Positions 36,825 to 48,289 of a stretch of DNA of 64,000 bases are shown piece after piece. Under the pieces are notes generated by a model. That model did no database searches. It worked only from the letters and a program-made list of their open reading frames with translations, and was not told the origin of the DNA. This stretch comes from Rhizoclosmatium globosum. Taxonomy: Eukaryota; Chytridiomycota; Chytridiomycetes; Chytridiales; Chytriomycetaceae. The stretch spans positions 372,001-436,000 of the forward strand of contig MCGO01000009.1 in the NCBI GenBank assembly GCA_002104985.1, read 5' to 3'. Every line of letters begins with the position of its first letter. Position 1 is the stretch's first letter. A program made the translations under genes and the position numbers.

Positions 36825-37663
36825 ATGCAATCCCACATTCCTCTCGCCGTTCTCTGCGTCCTGGCAGTTTGCGTCCTGGCCCCTCAGATGTCTTATTCGT
36901 TGAACGTATCTATTATCTTGTTCAGCTTGGCAAGCACAGCCTACACCGTCGAAGTGCTAGTGTGTCTTCATCGATCAGTTCCCAACCGTACTTGGATGCG
37001 CATGTACATTGCCGTGACTCTCTTTCTCCGATTCTCTCTCACATTTGGAATGTTTACTGCAATTTGCTCCTGCGTGAATGGAGCACAAGCTGACGAGAAA
37101 TCAGCGATTTCGTATTGCGATGAACAGTTTCTTCATGGCGAAATAGTTATCCTTGTCGAATACTTGATTCACTTGTTGCTTGTTGAATTGGTTGGAAGGC
37201 TCGTTGCAGCAACAGACGAGGTGTGTGGCACTTTTGGTCTGATGACCAATGTGATATGAGAACAAATGATTAACTGCTCAATGAATGAATAGAATTTAGC
37301 AAAGGAAATGGATTTACTGATCAGTTTGAACGTGGGATCAGTTGCCGGTGTGACTTGTGCATTGGTTGCCTGTTATAAGCTGCTGCGGGATTTCCAGAGA
37401 ATCGACTATGTATCTGAAAGACTAATGATTGCTGCAATGTTATTGCTAGTGTCTGCGCTGGTTGTTTCAATATTTAAGCTTCTTGAGGTGATTGTTTTAC
37501 TTGTCTCTATCGAATCACTGCTAAATCTTGTTGGAAACAGGGAATTCATACTGTGCTCAAGATGAATGCAGTAATGGCAGAGATTCCATTAGTGAAGGGA
37601 AGCCTACATGCAGGCAAAACTGTCTCAAAATCCGAAAACGAGACAGCTTTTGATATGGCGTAG
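36825..37663 (+). CDS. Unrecognised multi-pass membrane protein, copy 1
   Basis: Three exons (36825-37220, 37293-37487 and 37541-37663) splice in phase 0 to 237 residues. About five or six membrane helices are predicted by eye: IPLAVLCVLAVCVLAP, VSIILFSLASTAYTVEVLV, YIAVTLFLRFSLTFGMFTAI, IVILVEYLIHLLLVELV, VGSVAGVTCALVACYKLL and LMIAAMLLLVSALVVSIF. A short polar loop with Cys sits between helices 3 and 4, and the C-terminus is a polar tail of about 40 residues. No known family comes to mind. Three further copies in various states follow within 4 kb, so this is a local, lineage-specific expansion. Confidence 0.6.
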
Positions 37664-38152
37664 AAATTATTATTGCAGCTCATCATTTCTTCCACTGTAA
37701 AAATAAATAAGAGAAAGGAGATATGGTTTATTATACCTGTTCGCTGCATTCGTTAAATTAACTTCGAAGTTCCAAAAAGAGCGCCGCTTTACCAGTCCAT
37801 GAAGAGAGTGAATCAGAACATAAAGAAAAAGTGCTACAACTTGAATCTGAATGATACAGGTGTCATTCTAAAACATAATGATTTAGCCAGTCTAGTAAAC
37901 AACGCAAAGTACACAATTCATTACGTGGATTGGCTGTTTTTTCGGGAAACTGGGACAGGTGATCATCAAACCATCTTGGCTCAAATTGGTGAACTTGAAG
38001 GGCGTGAGATGGGTCGAGACCTCCGATACGGCATTGATACGAGGAAGCACGGACGGTCTAATTGCCGAATGCTTAGTGATATGGATAGATGGAGTAATCT
38101 TGAAGCTTAAATCATCACTTGTATCTCGAAATCTCATTGAAATCATCTGCAA
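37664..38152. other. Intergenic between membrane-family copies 1 and 2
   Basis: No gene supported. The last 50 bases match the region just upstream of copy 1 (both begin TGAAGCTT) and are part of the duplicated unit. Confidence 0.4.
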
Positions 38153-39039
38153 CTGCAATCCCACATTCCATTTTCCGTTCTCTGCATCACGGCAGTTTCC
38201 GTCCTGGCGTTCCAGATGTCGTACTTTTTGAACGTATCTATCATCTTGTTCAGCTTGAGCACAGCCTACACAGCGGAAGTACTGGTCTGTCTTCATAGAT
38301 CTGTTCCCAACCGTACTTGGATGCGCATGTACATTGTCATGACTCTCATTCTTCGATTCTCTCTCGCATTTGGAATGTTGACTATGATATGGTCTTAGCT
38401 TTTACAGAGTTGAGAAACAGTGCTTATCCTCAATCCTAAAGCTTTTTAAACTAGATATTTGAAAAGTCAATGGTGCACAAGCTGATGAGAAATTGGAGAT
38501 GATGTTGTACTGCGATGAACAGTTTCTCCGGGACGAAATAGTTATCCTTGTCCAATACTTGATTCATTTGGTGCTTGTTGAATTGGTTGGAAGGCTTGTT
38601 GCATCAGCGAACGAGGTGTGTGGTACTTTCGCCAAACTGATATCAGACAGATGAACAATTATTCAATGAATGAATAGGATTTAGCAAAGGAAACAGATTT
38701 ACTGATCAGTATGAATGTGGGATCAGTTGCTGGTGTGACTTGTGCATTGGTTGCCTGTTATAAGCTGCTGCGGGATTTCCAGGGAATCGACTATGTATCT
38801 GAAAGACTAATGATCGCTGCAATGTTATTGCTAGTGCCTGCGCTGTTTGTGCCAGTATTTAAGCTTCTTGAGGTGATTGTTGTTCTTGTCTCTATCGAAT
38901 CAGTGTTAAATCTTCAGGGAAATAGGGACTTGCCGTTGTGCTCAAGATGAATGCAGTAACGGCAGATATTCCATTCGTGAAGGGAAGCAGAAAAATTGTT
39001 TCGAAAGCTGAAAACCAAACACTGGTCGATATGGTGTAA
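38153..39039 (+). pseudogene. Multi-pass membrane family, copy 2, damaged
   Basis: Clear tandem copy of the gene at 36825. The position of the start codon holds CTG (38153) instead of ATG. The first exon reads well up to GMLTMIWS and then meets TAG at 38396; homology resumes near 38465 with VNGAQADEK, after about 65 extra bases absent from copy 1 that do not form a clean GT...AG intron. Exons 2 and 3 are well preserved (VGSVAGVTCALVACYKLLRD, a 53-nt intron, stop TAA at 39037). An alternative ATG at 38216 exists but would drop the first helix. Judged a recent pseudogene. Confidence 0.6.
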
Positions 39040-39256
39040 AATAGTTTACTTCAGCTCATACATTCACCCCTGTAAAAATAATATCTCATCACACATCCCT
39101 GTTATCTTCATATGTCTTGGAGCGGGTTTTTTCTTAATTGACATTCGTTTCATCCATTCAACGCATCAGGAACGTTTTAAACCCTAATCCCTACTGACTT
39201 GAAATATTATGTATAAATAGAAAGTGATATCGGAGAAATCATATTTAGTACTTCGT
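39040..39256. other. Spacer after copy 2
   Basis: No gene or structure supported. Confidence 0.3.
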
Positions 39257-39400
39257 ATGAATGCTATGGTTGGGGTGGTTTCTATGGCTGCTGCCTTTTT
39301 CAAGCAACATTAAGCTTACAAGTGACCAAGATCTTGTTTCTGACAAACTATTATTTTTTGCAAGTTGGATGCTCTACCATGGTGAGGAACGAGATATGCA
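39257..39400 (+). pseudogene. Relic of the multi-pass membrane family (exon 2 fragment)
   Basis: Two short frames line up with exon 2 of copies 1 and 2: VGVVSMAAAFFKQ against VGSVAGVTCALVACYK, then after a frame change TSDQDLVSDKLLFFASWML against FQRIDYVSERLMIAAMLLL. No intact exons 1 or 3 could be found near it. The rest of 39401-39967 shows no gene. Confidence 0.4.
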
Positions 39401-39967
39401 AGTGCTGCACTAACAAAATCAAATTCTGGAACCATAGGCAGGAAATAACCTAATTCGAATCAAATACATGTTGGAGGATACTCAAATCACAGTTGAAGGC
39501 TTTTTATCCCCAATGAAAGCAACAGAGAAGGCGGCGGTAGAAATGGCTTAACAATAAGACTTTAGATAGAAACGTTGCTCGTTTATTTTCTTTTGATTTC
39601 TGACTTTCCAGTTACATGTCTTTTTAGGAAGGCGATTTTCTCATTTTCAAGGGTTGTGGATAATGACTTTGAAACGACCAGAGCTCAAAATACGTTGCAA
39701 CATTATTATGTAATGAACATCAACTGCCACCGTTCAAAGATCAGAAATGATGGGGTCCTTGATGGATGGCTATGGTGGCGAAAGAGCTTGACGGTCTAAT
39801 CAGCAATCCATGAGTACTCTGACCAGTCAATACTCAAGCACTCTTTCGCTGCTGTATCAGTCAAAGGGATCAACAGTCAATGAAGATGGGGCGTGCGTGC
39901 AGGGCGTGCCCAGAAATTTTGTTGATGGGCATCTCCATCTCCAAAAAAAAGGCTTCCATTAACCCAA

Positions 39968-40900
39968 ATGGGCTTACACCACCAGCGTGCTTGTATTCGG
40001 CTTCTCGTATTGCACCTCCTATCTATTGCTGCCATGTCAAGGCAACAAGAAGCAACTGCTTTCAACTTACTTGTATGCGGTGGGGCCATGGTGTACTTTC
40101 TCGTTGCATCACTGTCGATCCATGTTCTCGGGTCAAGTCGGCGGGTACTGAGTGTCTGGCTGTATGCGTACCTTAGCATAACATTCTGTGTGCGGTTCTT
40201 TCTGACTGAGTGGATGTTTGGGCGGGCGGTGGTTGCTGCGCACGCTGGACGGGCTGGCAACGTTCACGTTCGGGGCTGTGGCAGTGTCGCCGAGGCTGTG
40301 CTTGTGATGGCTGCGTACCTTCTGCATCTGGTTGGCGTGGAGTCGATCGCTGCAACGGCCGGGGCTCGGATTGAGGTTGGTATCCGTTGCTTGTTGTAGA
40401 TGGTGTCATTGGGCTTGCTTGTCCCACTTTCTCTATTACTCTCACTGTCACTGGATAGATAACATTTTCACTGACTTTTCACATTCATAGAAGCGGCTGG
40501 ATAAAGTTCATCATGTTGCCTGGCTAGTTTGGATCCATGTGGGAAGCCCCGTTGGTGCATTGAGTGCATTAGTGGGATGTTTCAACCTTCTGAAGGCAAT
40601 CAATGCTCTGAATGATTACGAAAATGTTTTTATGTTTGAGATTGCGTTGTATTGTACGATGGGAGTCTTGGCGGTATCACTTTTGTGGTTGATGGTTCGA
40701 CTAATGAAATTCATCAAGGTTCGTTTTTTGATTGATTGACTTCTTGTTTTGGATCAATCGTAACTAATTTTCTTGTAAAATAGGACATGTTTTTCGTTAT
40801 TCGAGTATATTGGGTTCTGTCAGACGTAGACTTGATGCTGGACTTGTCTCAAGATGATCATTCGGAAGTTTATGACGACAAGGACGAATTTGTGGTGTAA
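39968..40900 (+). CDS. Unrecognised multi-pass membrane protein, copy 3 (divergent)
   Basis: Exons 39968-40375, 40491-40718 and 40784-40900, all phase 0, give 250 residues. The gene layout and helix order match copy 1 but the sequence is strongly diverged: FNLLVCGGAMVYFLVASLSI, VWLYAYLSITFCVRFFLTEW, EAVLVMAAYLLHLVGVESI, VGSPVGALSALVGCFNLLK and IALYCTMGVLAVSLLWLMV. The tail is acidic (DLSQDDHSEVYDDKDEF), unlike copy 1. Intron positions are conserved, which supports common origin more strongly than the residue identity does. Confidence 0.6.
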
Positions 40901-41229
40901 AATGCACCAAGAAATGGCCGGAATGTTGCCCTTGTTAAATATACCCCTTAATTAAAGATACTCCACATGACAACATGCAGGCCGTCATCCGTTTTAAGCA
41001 TTATGAGCAATAAATTTATATTCATTCATCTTTGTTTTTTACTCGTCGATTGAATTCGATGTTATTATCAATGCCAAGTCTTGGAAGTGGTGGAAGCCTC
41101 CGACATTACAATTACGTTTAATTTACGGTGCAAAGAAGCAGAAATATCAAAGAATAAATAAAAAGGAGCTCTAATAAGCACCGTCCAACGTTAGCTAAAG
41201 TGCATCTTGAAGTGTATCCCAACTCCCAA
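40901..41229. other. Intergenic, nothing recognised
   Basis: AT-rich convergent 3' region, no gene supported. Confidence 0.4.
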
Positions 41230-41712
41230 TCAGTCCTGGCTGTTATAAGGTGGCGTATAAGGAGCCCGATAAATACTTGAAGTTTTCAACGTTTCTTTTC
41301 TTTCAAAAACCAACAGATCCCGTAACCGTGGTTTGTCATTCAACTGAATCGTGGCTGGCTTCCTCTTCAAAGGCCGTTTCTGAGTCCGCATAAATGCCAT
41401 GAACTCGTCAGCTTTGTTTCTCTCATTCACGGGTCCAACTTGAAACTGAGACAGAATCCCTTTCGCGCTGACAGGTATTGGTTGTGGAGGCGGTAACAAC
41501 AGAGGAGGCAACATCTCCATCAAGTCCGATGCAAAGTCCAGCGTTGGATCGCTTGTCGGACTGCTTAATAGAATGTCGCTGATGATGTTGTCTTCAAGTG
41601 AGTCGCTCCGGATTTCGACGGGCGGCGAAGGGAAGAAGGAAAGAGCTGCTTCGCTTTCGTTGGGGCTGGTTGTGGTTGAATACGGTCCAGTTGTGTATGA
41701 CAATTGTAGCAT
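41230..41712 (-). CDS. Hypothetical protein, proline- and serine-rich
   Basis: An open frame of 160 residues without a recognised domain. It has a Pro-rich centre (MLPPLLLPPPQPIPV) and a basic segment (MRTQKRPLKRKPATIQ) that could be a nuclear localisation signal. Composition is that of a disordered regulatory protein. No intron is seen. The ATG at 41712 may not be the true start, since upstream sequence in other frames is also open. Confidence 0.4.
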   Translation of the reverse strand: MLQLSYTTGPYSTTTSPNESEAALSFFPSPPVEIRSDSLEDNIISDILLSSPTSDPTLDFASDLMEMLPPLLLPPPQPIPVSAKGILSQFQVGPVNERNKADEFMAFMRTQKRPLKRKPATIQLNDKPRLRDLLVFERKETLKTSSIYRAPYTPPYNSQD

Positions 41713-41995
41713 TGGCAGCGAGACTGTGGAAGTGTGGTGGCGGGAGGCACGGACATGATTTGACTTTGAGAGTGGTTTTTGTGCGCTGAAGAAAGAGATG
41801 GATGATCCTGGGCAAAACTACGATTTAGGGTTCGGAACTGGGCTTTGCACAACAGACGCTTTTGGCGCTCAGTTTCAGCTGATTTTACAGGACACGGGTA
41901 ATATAAAGATTTTTGGGAACTGGGTCGTAGCTTTATTTCTAGCTTTTACTGCGTCTCTCTCATACTTGATGTAAACCATCAAAATTTCGAATCTT

Positions 41996-44900
41996 CTATG
42001 GGAATACGTAACCAACATCCAACAAATCGCCCAAGTTGTTGACGACAGCATCACGGGTGTGGAGTTGACCTGGAGTGCCATCGAGCCAGTTGGATTCAAT
42101 GAAACGAATAATACTGGCTGGTTCAATTGGAACGTGAGATACGTAGTTCTTCTTTGCAGGACCTCCAATTACAACAATGGTGTGCGAGGTCCATACGGCA
42201 TGTTGTCGATAGGGAAACACCAGGTGGGGTGACTGTGTCATGTAACCACCACTTTCGTCAGGAGTAAGAATGATAATAGTGTTGTCCTTGTATACGGGAT
42301 GGTTCATAATGGCGTCAATAATCTTTTGGTTGAATTCTTCTCCAGCACTGATGCTCGAAATACCAGGATGCTCACAGTTCGTTCCGAGCGACTTAAAGAA
42401 AGAGACGGCTGGAAGATTTCCTGCAGCGACGTCGTTGAAGAAGTCGTTGTCGGCATCTCTGAAAAGTTGAGCTGACTTGGTAGAATTCGTCAAGGATGGG
42501 TAGTATGCAAATGGATTATCAGAAGGATCGTAATAGTTCGGGTAGCATTGGCCTGCCTTTGGTGGGACGCTGTAGCCTTGAGCGTAAAAGGTAAGGACAC
42601 ATCACATTGGTTCAACAAATCGGCAATTGTTGGTTCGCTATAATCCTTCAAGTTCCCACTGTAGCAAGCGGCGAAGCTGGAAGATTTGGAACGTATTGGT
42701 TGTCCAAGAAGACAAAGGCTCCGCGCGCAAAGTACATATCGTTCTGAGAAGATGCACCAACGGCAGATTGGAAGTGACGGTCACTCATGGAATACTGAGA
42801 GGCCCACTGCCAATACTTGCTGGCACTTTGGGAGGATCCATCAGCCATGGCGAAGTTTTTTGGGTTGGAACCTGAGCATCCAGTAAAGAATCCCTGCATA
42901 TTATTTGTGATTTCACAAACTTCGCAGGAATAAGAGTGACAAGGGTCGAACGCCAAGTTGAAGCTATCATCCAAAAGGAACGCATTCTGTCCGCCAAGAG
43001 TTGACGGAACTCCTTCACAACAGTCTGGCCCATTGTTACATGTTGGCTTGGATCCAGGAGCTGCTTTACAGTATCGACCAAAGTAGCTGTTGAAAGAGTG
43101 ATTTTCAGAAAGAATGGTAATAACGTGCTTAATTGGTGATGCCGTTCCTCCATTAGCGCGACATGTCACTTGAGGGGCGGTGACGTCAACCGTTGTGCTT
43201 GATGGACAGTTGAATCCGTTTCCAAGACAGTAGAAAGCTGTGTAGCGTCCAAGAGCGGCTGGAACCTTTATATAAACTGAACCAGTGGCCGTTGCGGCCT
43301 TGGACAGCTTTGTGGCTCCTCCGTACGTATATTGCCATGATCCCTCGATGATGTTTGATTCGGTCGGGGAATCACCAGTGGTGAACACAATCCAGTCATC
43401 AGAAACAGATTCGTCTGCTCCATCCCACAAAAACTTCATGAATCCACCCGTGATAATAGAATTTGTTTCAGAAGTCAAAATAACATCAGATGTTGCCGGC
43501 GTTCCTGGGTTTGGACAACGTGTCTAATGGGTTGAGTTATATACGAGAAATCAAGAAAACGAGACCAACCTTCACTTCAAACGATGGAGTAAGCGCGGCG
43601 ATAGTGTAGGCGTCGTTAAGCAAGTAATATGCTCCGTAAGTTCCAATGTCAGTGGGTGCATTGATGGTGATGTTCCCTCCAGTTGATCCACCGTTGGGGA
43701 AGATGTAACCCCAAGCACTTGAGCCTGATTTGCAAACATCACCGATTTGTGTGCCGCATTTACCGACAGGATACATTCCGACCCAGTCCTATTAACCAGC
43801 ACTTTATCAGCATTCATATTCGAATGAGAACTTCCCACCTTTGCTCCATTGCCATCTGTCGAAGTCCATCCAAATTGGACTGGAGCTCCCGCTTGAACAC
43901 ATGTCTGTGAACTTGGGAGCGTAAGAGTGTGGGAAGCAACTGGAGAACACGAAGCTTGAACCACAAAAGACTCAGAAAGAGCCCCAATTATGTATCCATC
44001 GTTAAGCAGGTAGTAGGCCACGTAAGTTCCGGCTGCTGGAGCTGCAAGAGTAAGCACGCGTCCCTTATCACCGCCAGCCTTGTCAACATAGGCGTAAACG
44101 CTCGAGTTTGGTGGGCAAGTAGAGTTAACAGTATTTCCACAAGTACCAGCTGGGTAGATTCCAATCCAATCCTGTTGCTTTGATGTTAGTACCCGCCAAC
44201 TTTCTGATATAACTCACGGTCGCAGCATTTCCTGCCGCGGCTGTCCAAGTAAACTGAATGTTGGCCCCAGTGGCGATACAGGCAGGTGGATTGGTGAGCT
44301 TCACTGTGAAAGGAGCCGTTGAAGTGCACGAATCTTGAACGACAAAAGACTCAGTCAATGCCGCAATTGTATAGCCATCGTTGAGCAAATAATATGCGCC
44401 GTAGGTTCCAGCAGATTTTGGAGCATTGATTTTGAGAACTCCACCCTTGTCACCTCCATTCTTGTCAAAGTATCCCCAAGCAGATGAGGACTTGCGACAT
44501 ACACCGCCAGTCGCCTTGTCACATTGGTCAATAGGATAGATGCCAAGCCAGTCCTGTGCACAGTCAAATCGTTATGGATAATGTGTTTTTAAATAAAAGC
44601 AAACCATTATTACCAATTGGCCGTTTCCAGCCGAAGCATTCCAAGCAAATTCAATAGCAGATTCAACCGAGATACAAGCTGGGGCATTTTGGAGCTTGAG
44701 ACTGAACGTATTAGAATCAGTGGTTGACGGAATGGTGGCCGAAACAGTTGTCGAAACGAAGGAAGTAACAGTCGATGCGATCGAAACAGTTGAAGGCATT
44801 GTTGAAACTGATGTGTTGGTAGTTTTCTGGATGCCTGTGCTAACGCCGGAAGAGCTTTGAGTAGTCGGGGAGCTTGATCCAGTTTTGATAGTGTTCATTG

Positions 44901-45075
44901 ATGGGACAGCTGTAACCGCTGGTACAGATGTCAACAAGGTTGAGGCTAGAATGCTTGCAGCGACCGTGGATGCAGCAGGGAACTCAACACGAGAAGGAAC
45001 AGCGGGAACATCATTACAGTCGGGCAAGACAGCGGCCGTTACAGTTCCAAGGAGAGCTATCACCGGAAAGATCAT
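41996..45075 (-). CDS. Secreted phosphoesterase (phospholipase C/acid phosphatase type) with repeat modules
   Basis: Signal peptide MIFPVIALLGTVTAAVL at 45075, then a Ser/Thr-rich stalk. The first intron cuts just before repeated modules of about 111 residues starting DW[LIV]G[IM]YP and containing YGAYYLLNDGYTIAALTESF. Exons are 45075-44614, 44553-44218 (112 codons), 44171-43839 (111 codons), 43788-43570 (73 codons) and 43523-41996, all phase 0, so each module equals one exon. The last exon adds another beta-sandwich segment and then a phosphoesterase domain: HVITILSENHSFNSYFG, FDPCHSY, YSEPTIADLLNQ, FKSLGTNCEHPGISS and IIILTPDESGGY. Two frame breaks lie near 42660 and 42580; the second is restored by one more T in a T run. 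Likely acts on extracellular phospholipids or phosphate esters; inferred. Confidence 0.78.
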
Positions 45076-45246
45076 TTTCAGCTTTAGCCCTTTGCTTTTC
45101 TGAACAAGAATCTTTTCAAGCGAATTGTACCGACCGATTTTCAATGAAAAGGGCACGCACCTCACATTTAAGCCTTTGTAATCAACGCAAACGAATCAGT
45201 AATCACACGAATAACCAAAGTTCTTTCATTGTTAAAGAATAAACTG

Positions 45247-45569
45247 CTAATGCAATGCATCGCTCTGCACATCCTTCTTGGTTGGCTCATAAATCTCAAA
45301 ATAGAGTAGTGCGTGCCCTTTCTCTGTCTCAGCCCCAATCTCCAACTTGGGCGCGTGTTCTCGATTTCCATTTCTGATACCAACAGGACTGCAATAGGTA
45401 TACCTAAGCGAACGAAATTGCGTAGCATGGCTACAGGCCGCAATATCTTGGAGTCGGTGAAGTCTTTCGGTTTCTGACAGAGGACTAACAACCACCCACC
45501 CTTCTCATATGGTTTAAAAGTTCTTCCGCCAATTTTCCGAACGTATTCGATATCTAATAGTTCAAACAT
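45247..45569 (-). CDS. Hypothetical small protein, one frame break
   Basis: MFELLDIEYVRKIGGRTF starts at 45569 and, after a G run near 45495 that seems one base short, continues VVSPLSETERLHRLQDIAAC to LLYFEIYEPTKKDVQSDALH at 45247. The joined product is about 108 residues. No family recognised and no signal peptide. Both frames have other open extensions, so confidence is modest. Confidence 0.4.
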
Positions 45570-45644
45570 AATTCAACAATAAACGAGGTTTATTCTAATG
45601 TCCCCACAAAATGTACAATACAAATCTTAGTTGTTGCGTCAACC

Positions 45645-47444
45645 TTACAAGTGAGCAGTTGGACGCAAGGCCTTTGGAACGTACCATCTGGAGATAAGGT
45701 ACTGGATAATAGCGGAACCGAAACACATTCCAGCAACCAAGTAAAAGAAGGTTTCACGGGTCCAGGTGGTGTTAGTAGCTCCCAAAGTGGCCTCGAGCAA
45801 GGCAGAGGTCAAGAAAGATCCAGTTCCGACAGTGAACAACCACAAGGCGGCACAGAAAGACTTGGTACGCTTTCCAACTTCAATGTAACAGAAGTTGAGA
45901 CCAGAGATAGAGAAAAGGCATTCAGAGAAGGTGATGAAGAAGTACATGAGAATCTGCCATGCAATGGAGGTGGAAGACTGGCAGAGATCAATTGGAGCAC
46001 CGTCGTAACAGTTGGCGTTCACGTTCTTTTGGATAAGAGCAGCAAGAATAAAAGTGAGTCCAGCAACAAACTGACCGGCGATCATACGCTGCATAAGACC
46101 GAACTTCTCAGCACCGAACTTCTTGTCAATGTATGGGAACAACCAGTTGGCAAAGATTGGAGCGAGGATAATAATGAAGAATGGGTTCCAGATTTGTTGA
46201 CAGTGGCGGAATCAAAGAAGGAAGTCTCCTTCTCACCTCCAAATGGAATAGACATCTGGTCACCAAGATCCTGCCACACGGTACCGTTCTGGTTGAAAGC
46301 CATCCAGAAAATTGGGGCTGGCCAAATAGCAGCAATAACTTTTCCAAGATCCATCATCTCAACAACAGCTCCTTCAGTGTGAGTCTCGCAAGTCTTCTTG
46401 TAAGCCTCCTCAGCACCCAACTTGGAACGATTGCCCCAGTAAGCGAAAGCAGTCTTAAAGATGTCAGTGAGAATGAATGAACCCTTTGGTGGAACGACAC
46501 GGTAGTATCTGTAACCAAAAACGAAAACAGCGACAGCGGCAGTCATGAAACAAGTGAGCATCAAGAAAGCCTGTGGGTATCCGTTACCAGTTGGGTGAAC
46601 GTGGGCAGCCTCCCAAAGAGCGAGAGTGTCATTTGGGAACTTGAAGAACTCCTTCTTCTGAATAGCTGGGGAAGCGTAAGAAGCAACGAGGGCACCAGTG
46701 TTAATAGCCATGTAGAAGTAGTTGTAGAACTTTTGGAGACCGTATTTCTGAACGTCCAAGAATTGGTCTCCACCGTGGGCTGACACACATGGCTTAATAC
46801 CTCCGGTACCGAAACAGATACAGAGAAGTGCAAGAAGAGGTCCAACTCTTCCCAACTTGGTAGTCTCGACACCCATGATAGTTGGCCAAGCAGTGATGGT
46901 CAAAAGGAGGAATCCGAAGGCGTAGAGGTGGAGAGGATGGTGATGGTCTTGAATTGTCAAGGTAAGAGTCAGAGAGGACGGATCCGAGAAGAGGAGTGTA
47001 GTAACAAAGACCCTGGAAGATGTGGTACATGAAGTTGGCATCGACCTTAGCCAGGTAACCGAGCTGGTACTTCAAGAAGTTCTTGAGGATTGGGGTGAGA
47101 CCGTAGTAACAGAAACGCTCTCCCAATTCGTTTGGAATGATCTGAAGAACAACTATCAATATCAAGGAGAAGATCAATAAGTAGTGCACTTACAAACCAA
47201 ACAGCAGTTGGCATCTTGTCTGGGTTCTGCATGATCTTAGCATCGATGTGAGCATTCATCTCAATCTCGAGCTTCTTGAGTCTAAGCTCATTTGGTGTGA
47301 GGTCCAATCCATCAAAGTCAGTTGCCTGAAATAATTGAGTCAGCCACATGGCCTTAAAACTAATTGGCTTCAGAAAGGAAAACACACCTTTGGCAAGACG
47401 CCGTCGATTCCCTCTTCGTATTGCTTCAAGTCCTTCTCAGCCAT
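45645..47444 (-). CDS. POT/PTR2 proton-coupled peptide transporter, frameshifted
   Basis: Plasma-membrane importer of di- and tripeptides driven by protons. The start is 47444 (MAEKDLKQYEEGIDGVLPK); introns follow before ATDFDGLDL and after MPTAVW. The family signature ELGERFCYYGL is present, as are FQGLCYYTPLLGSVLSDSYL, GIKPCVSAHGGDQF, FYNYFYMAINTGAL and, near the end, MIAGQFVAGLTFILAALIQ. Three one-base breaks occur: near 46950 after SYLD, near 46930 before LYAFGFLLL (CCC reads CC) and near 46205 in VNQIWNP (CC reads C). With those bases the protein is continuous with all 12 helices. Stop at 45645. Confidence 0.85.
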
Positions 47445-48289
47445 GTGAGTGTGAGTGTTTCTGGGAAGTGTTCGTGGGCGGAATTCGATCTTCGTTTCCT
47501 CTGATTTTGTATCCTCTTGGGTGGCACTTCCAATTTTGGCTATCATTTGACGCCTCCAATAATTTTTTGCATCCTGATACGAATATGGAGATCCGTGCAA
47601 CGCCACCTCCGTTTCTACCGTTTCTTTGCATTAAATGGATTAAACTAATTGGATGTCTTTATTGAAAGTTGGGTTTGTCTATCCTGATTGGTCCGGGTAT
47701 CTTAGCTATTCAAGTTATGAGTTGAGGGTTTGTACCCTGAGAAATTTTCTTATCAAGAAAGAACGTTCAATTTTAAGTTAACATGGAATAATGACGGTTG
47801 AGCAGCTGTTCTTTTACGTTTTCACAGCCTTGCATTCGCTACAAATTTTAGTCAAGTGATACCGTCGCTGAGCATTGGATGGCTAATCACTGTTGTCGGT
47901 CTGGCAGCTCAAAAATCAGAAGTTGAAAGTTCGATAACGAAAATGGGGAGTCAGCAACACAATATGTTTTCAAAACTGTGCCCATCGTCTGGTTTTCATT
48001 TTGATGATGTATATGCATAGTCATAACATTCTGAAACGGATTGTGAACCTTTTTGGTGGCGTGGAATGGTTCAAAAACAACTGATTACATAATTGATCGA
48101 AGAAGGGCCCTTCTCAACATATTCAAGAGAAGAAGTAACAAGTCTCTTAAAGTAAGCGAATATTTGTGGGCAGTGTTGACATGATTTGAGAATATTGATA
48201 TCCAACTGTATTTAACTTAAAAATAAGAAAATTTACTCAGTTTTCATGCACATGATAACTAGAATATCTACTTTGTGAAATGAGAACCT
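47445..48289. other. Intergenic, nothing recognised
   Basis: Upstream of the transporter and downstream of the kinase. AT-rich; no coding frame, RNA gene or repeat supported. Confidence 0.4.
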
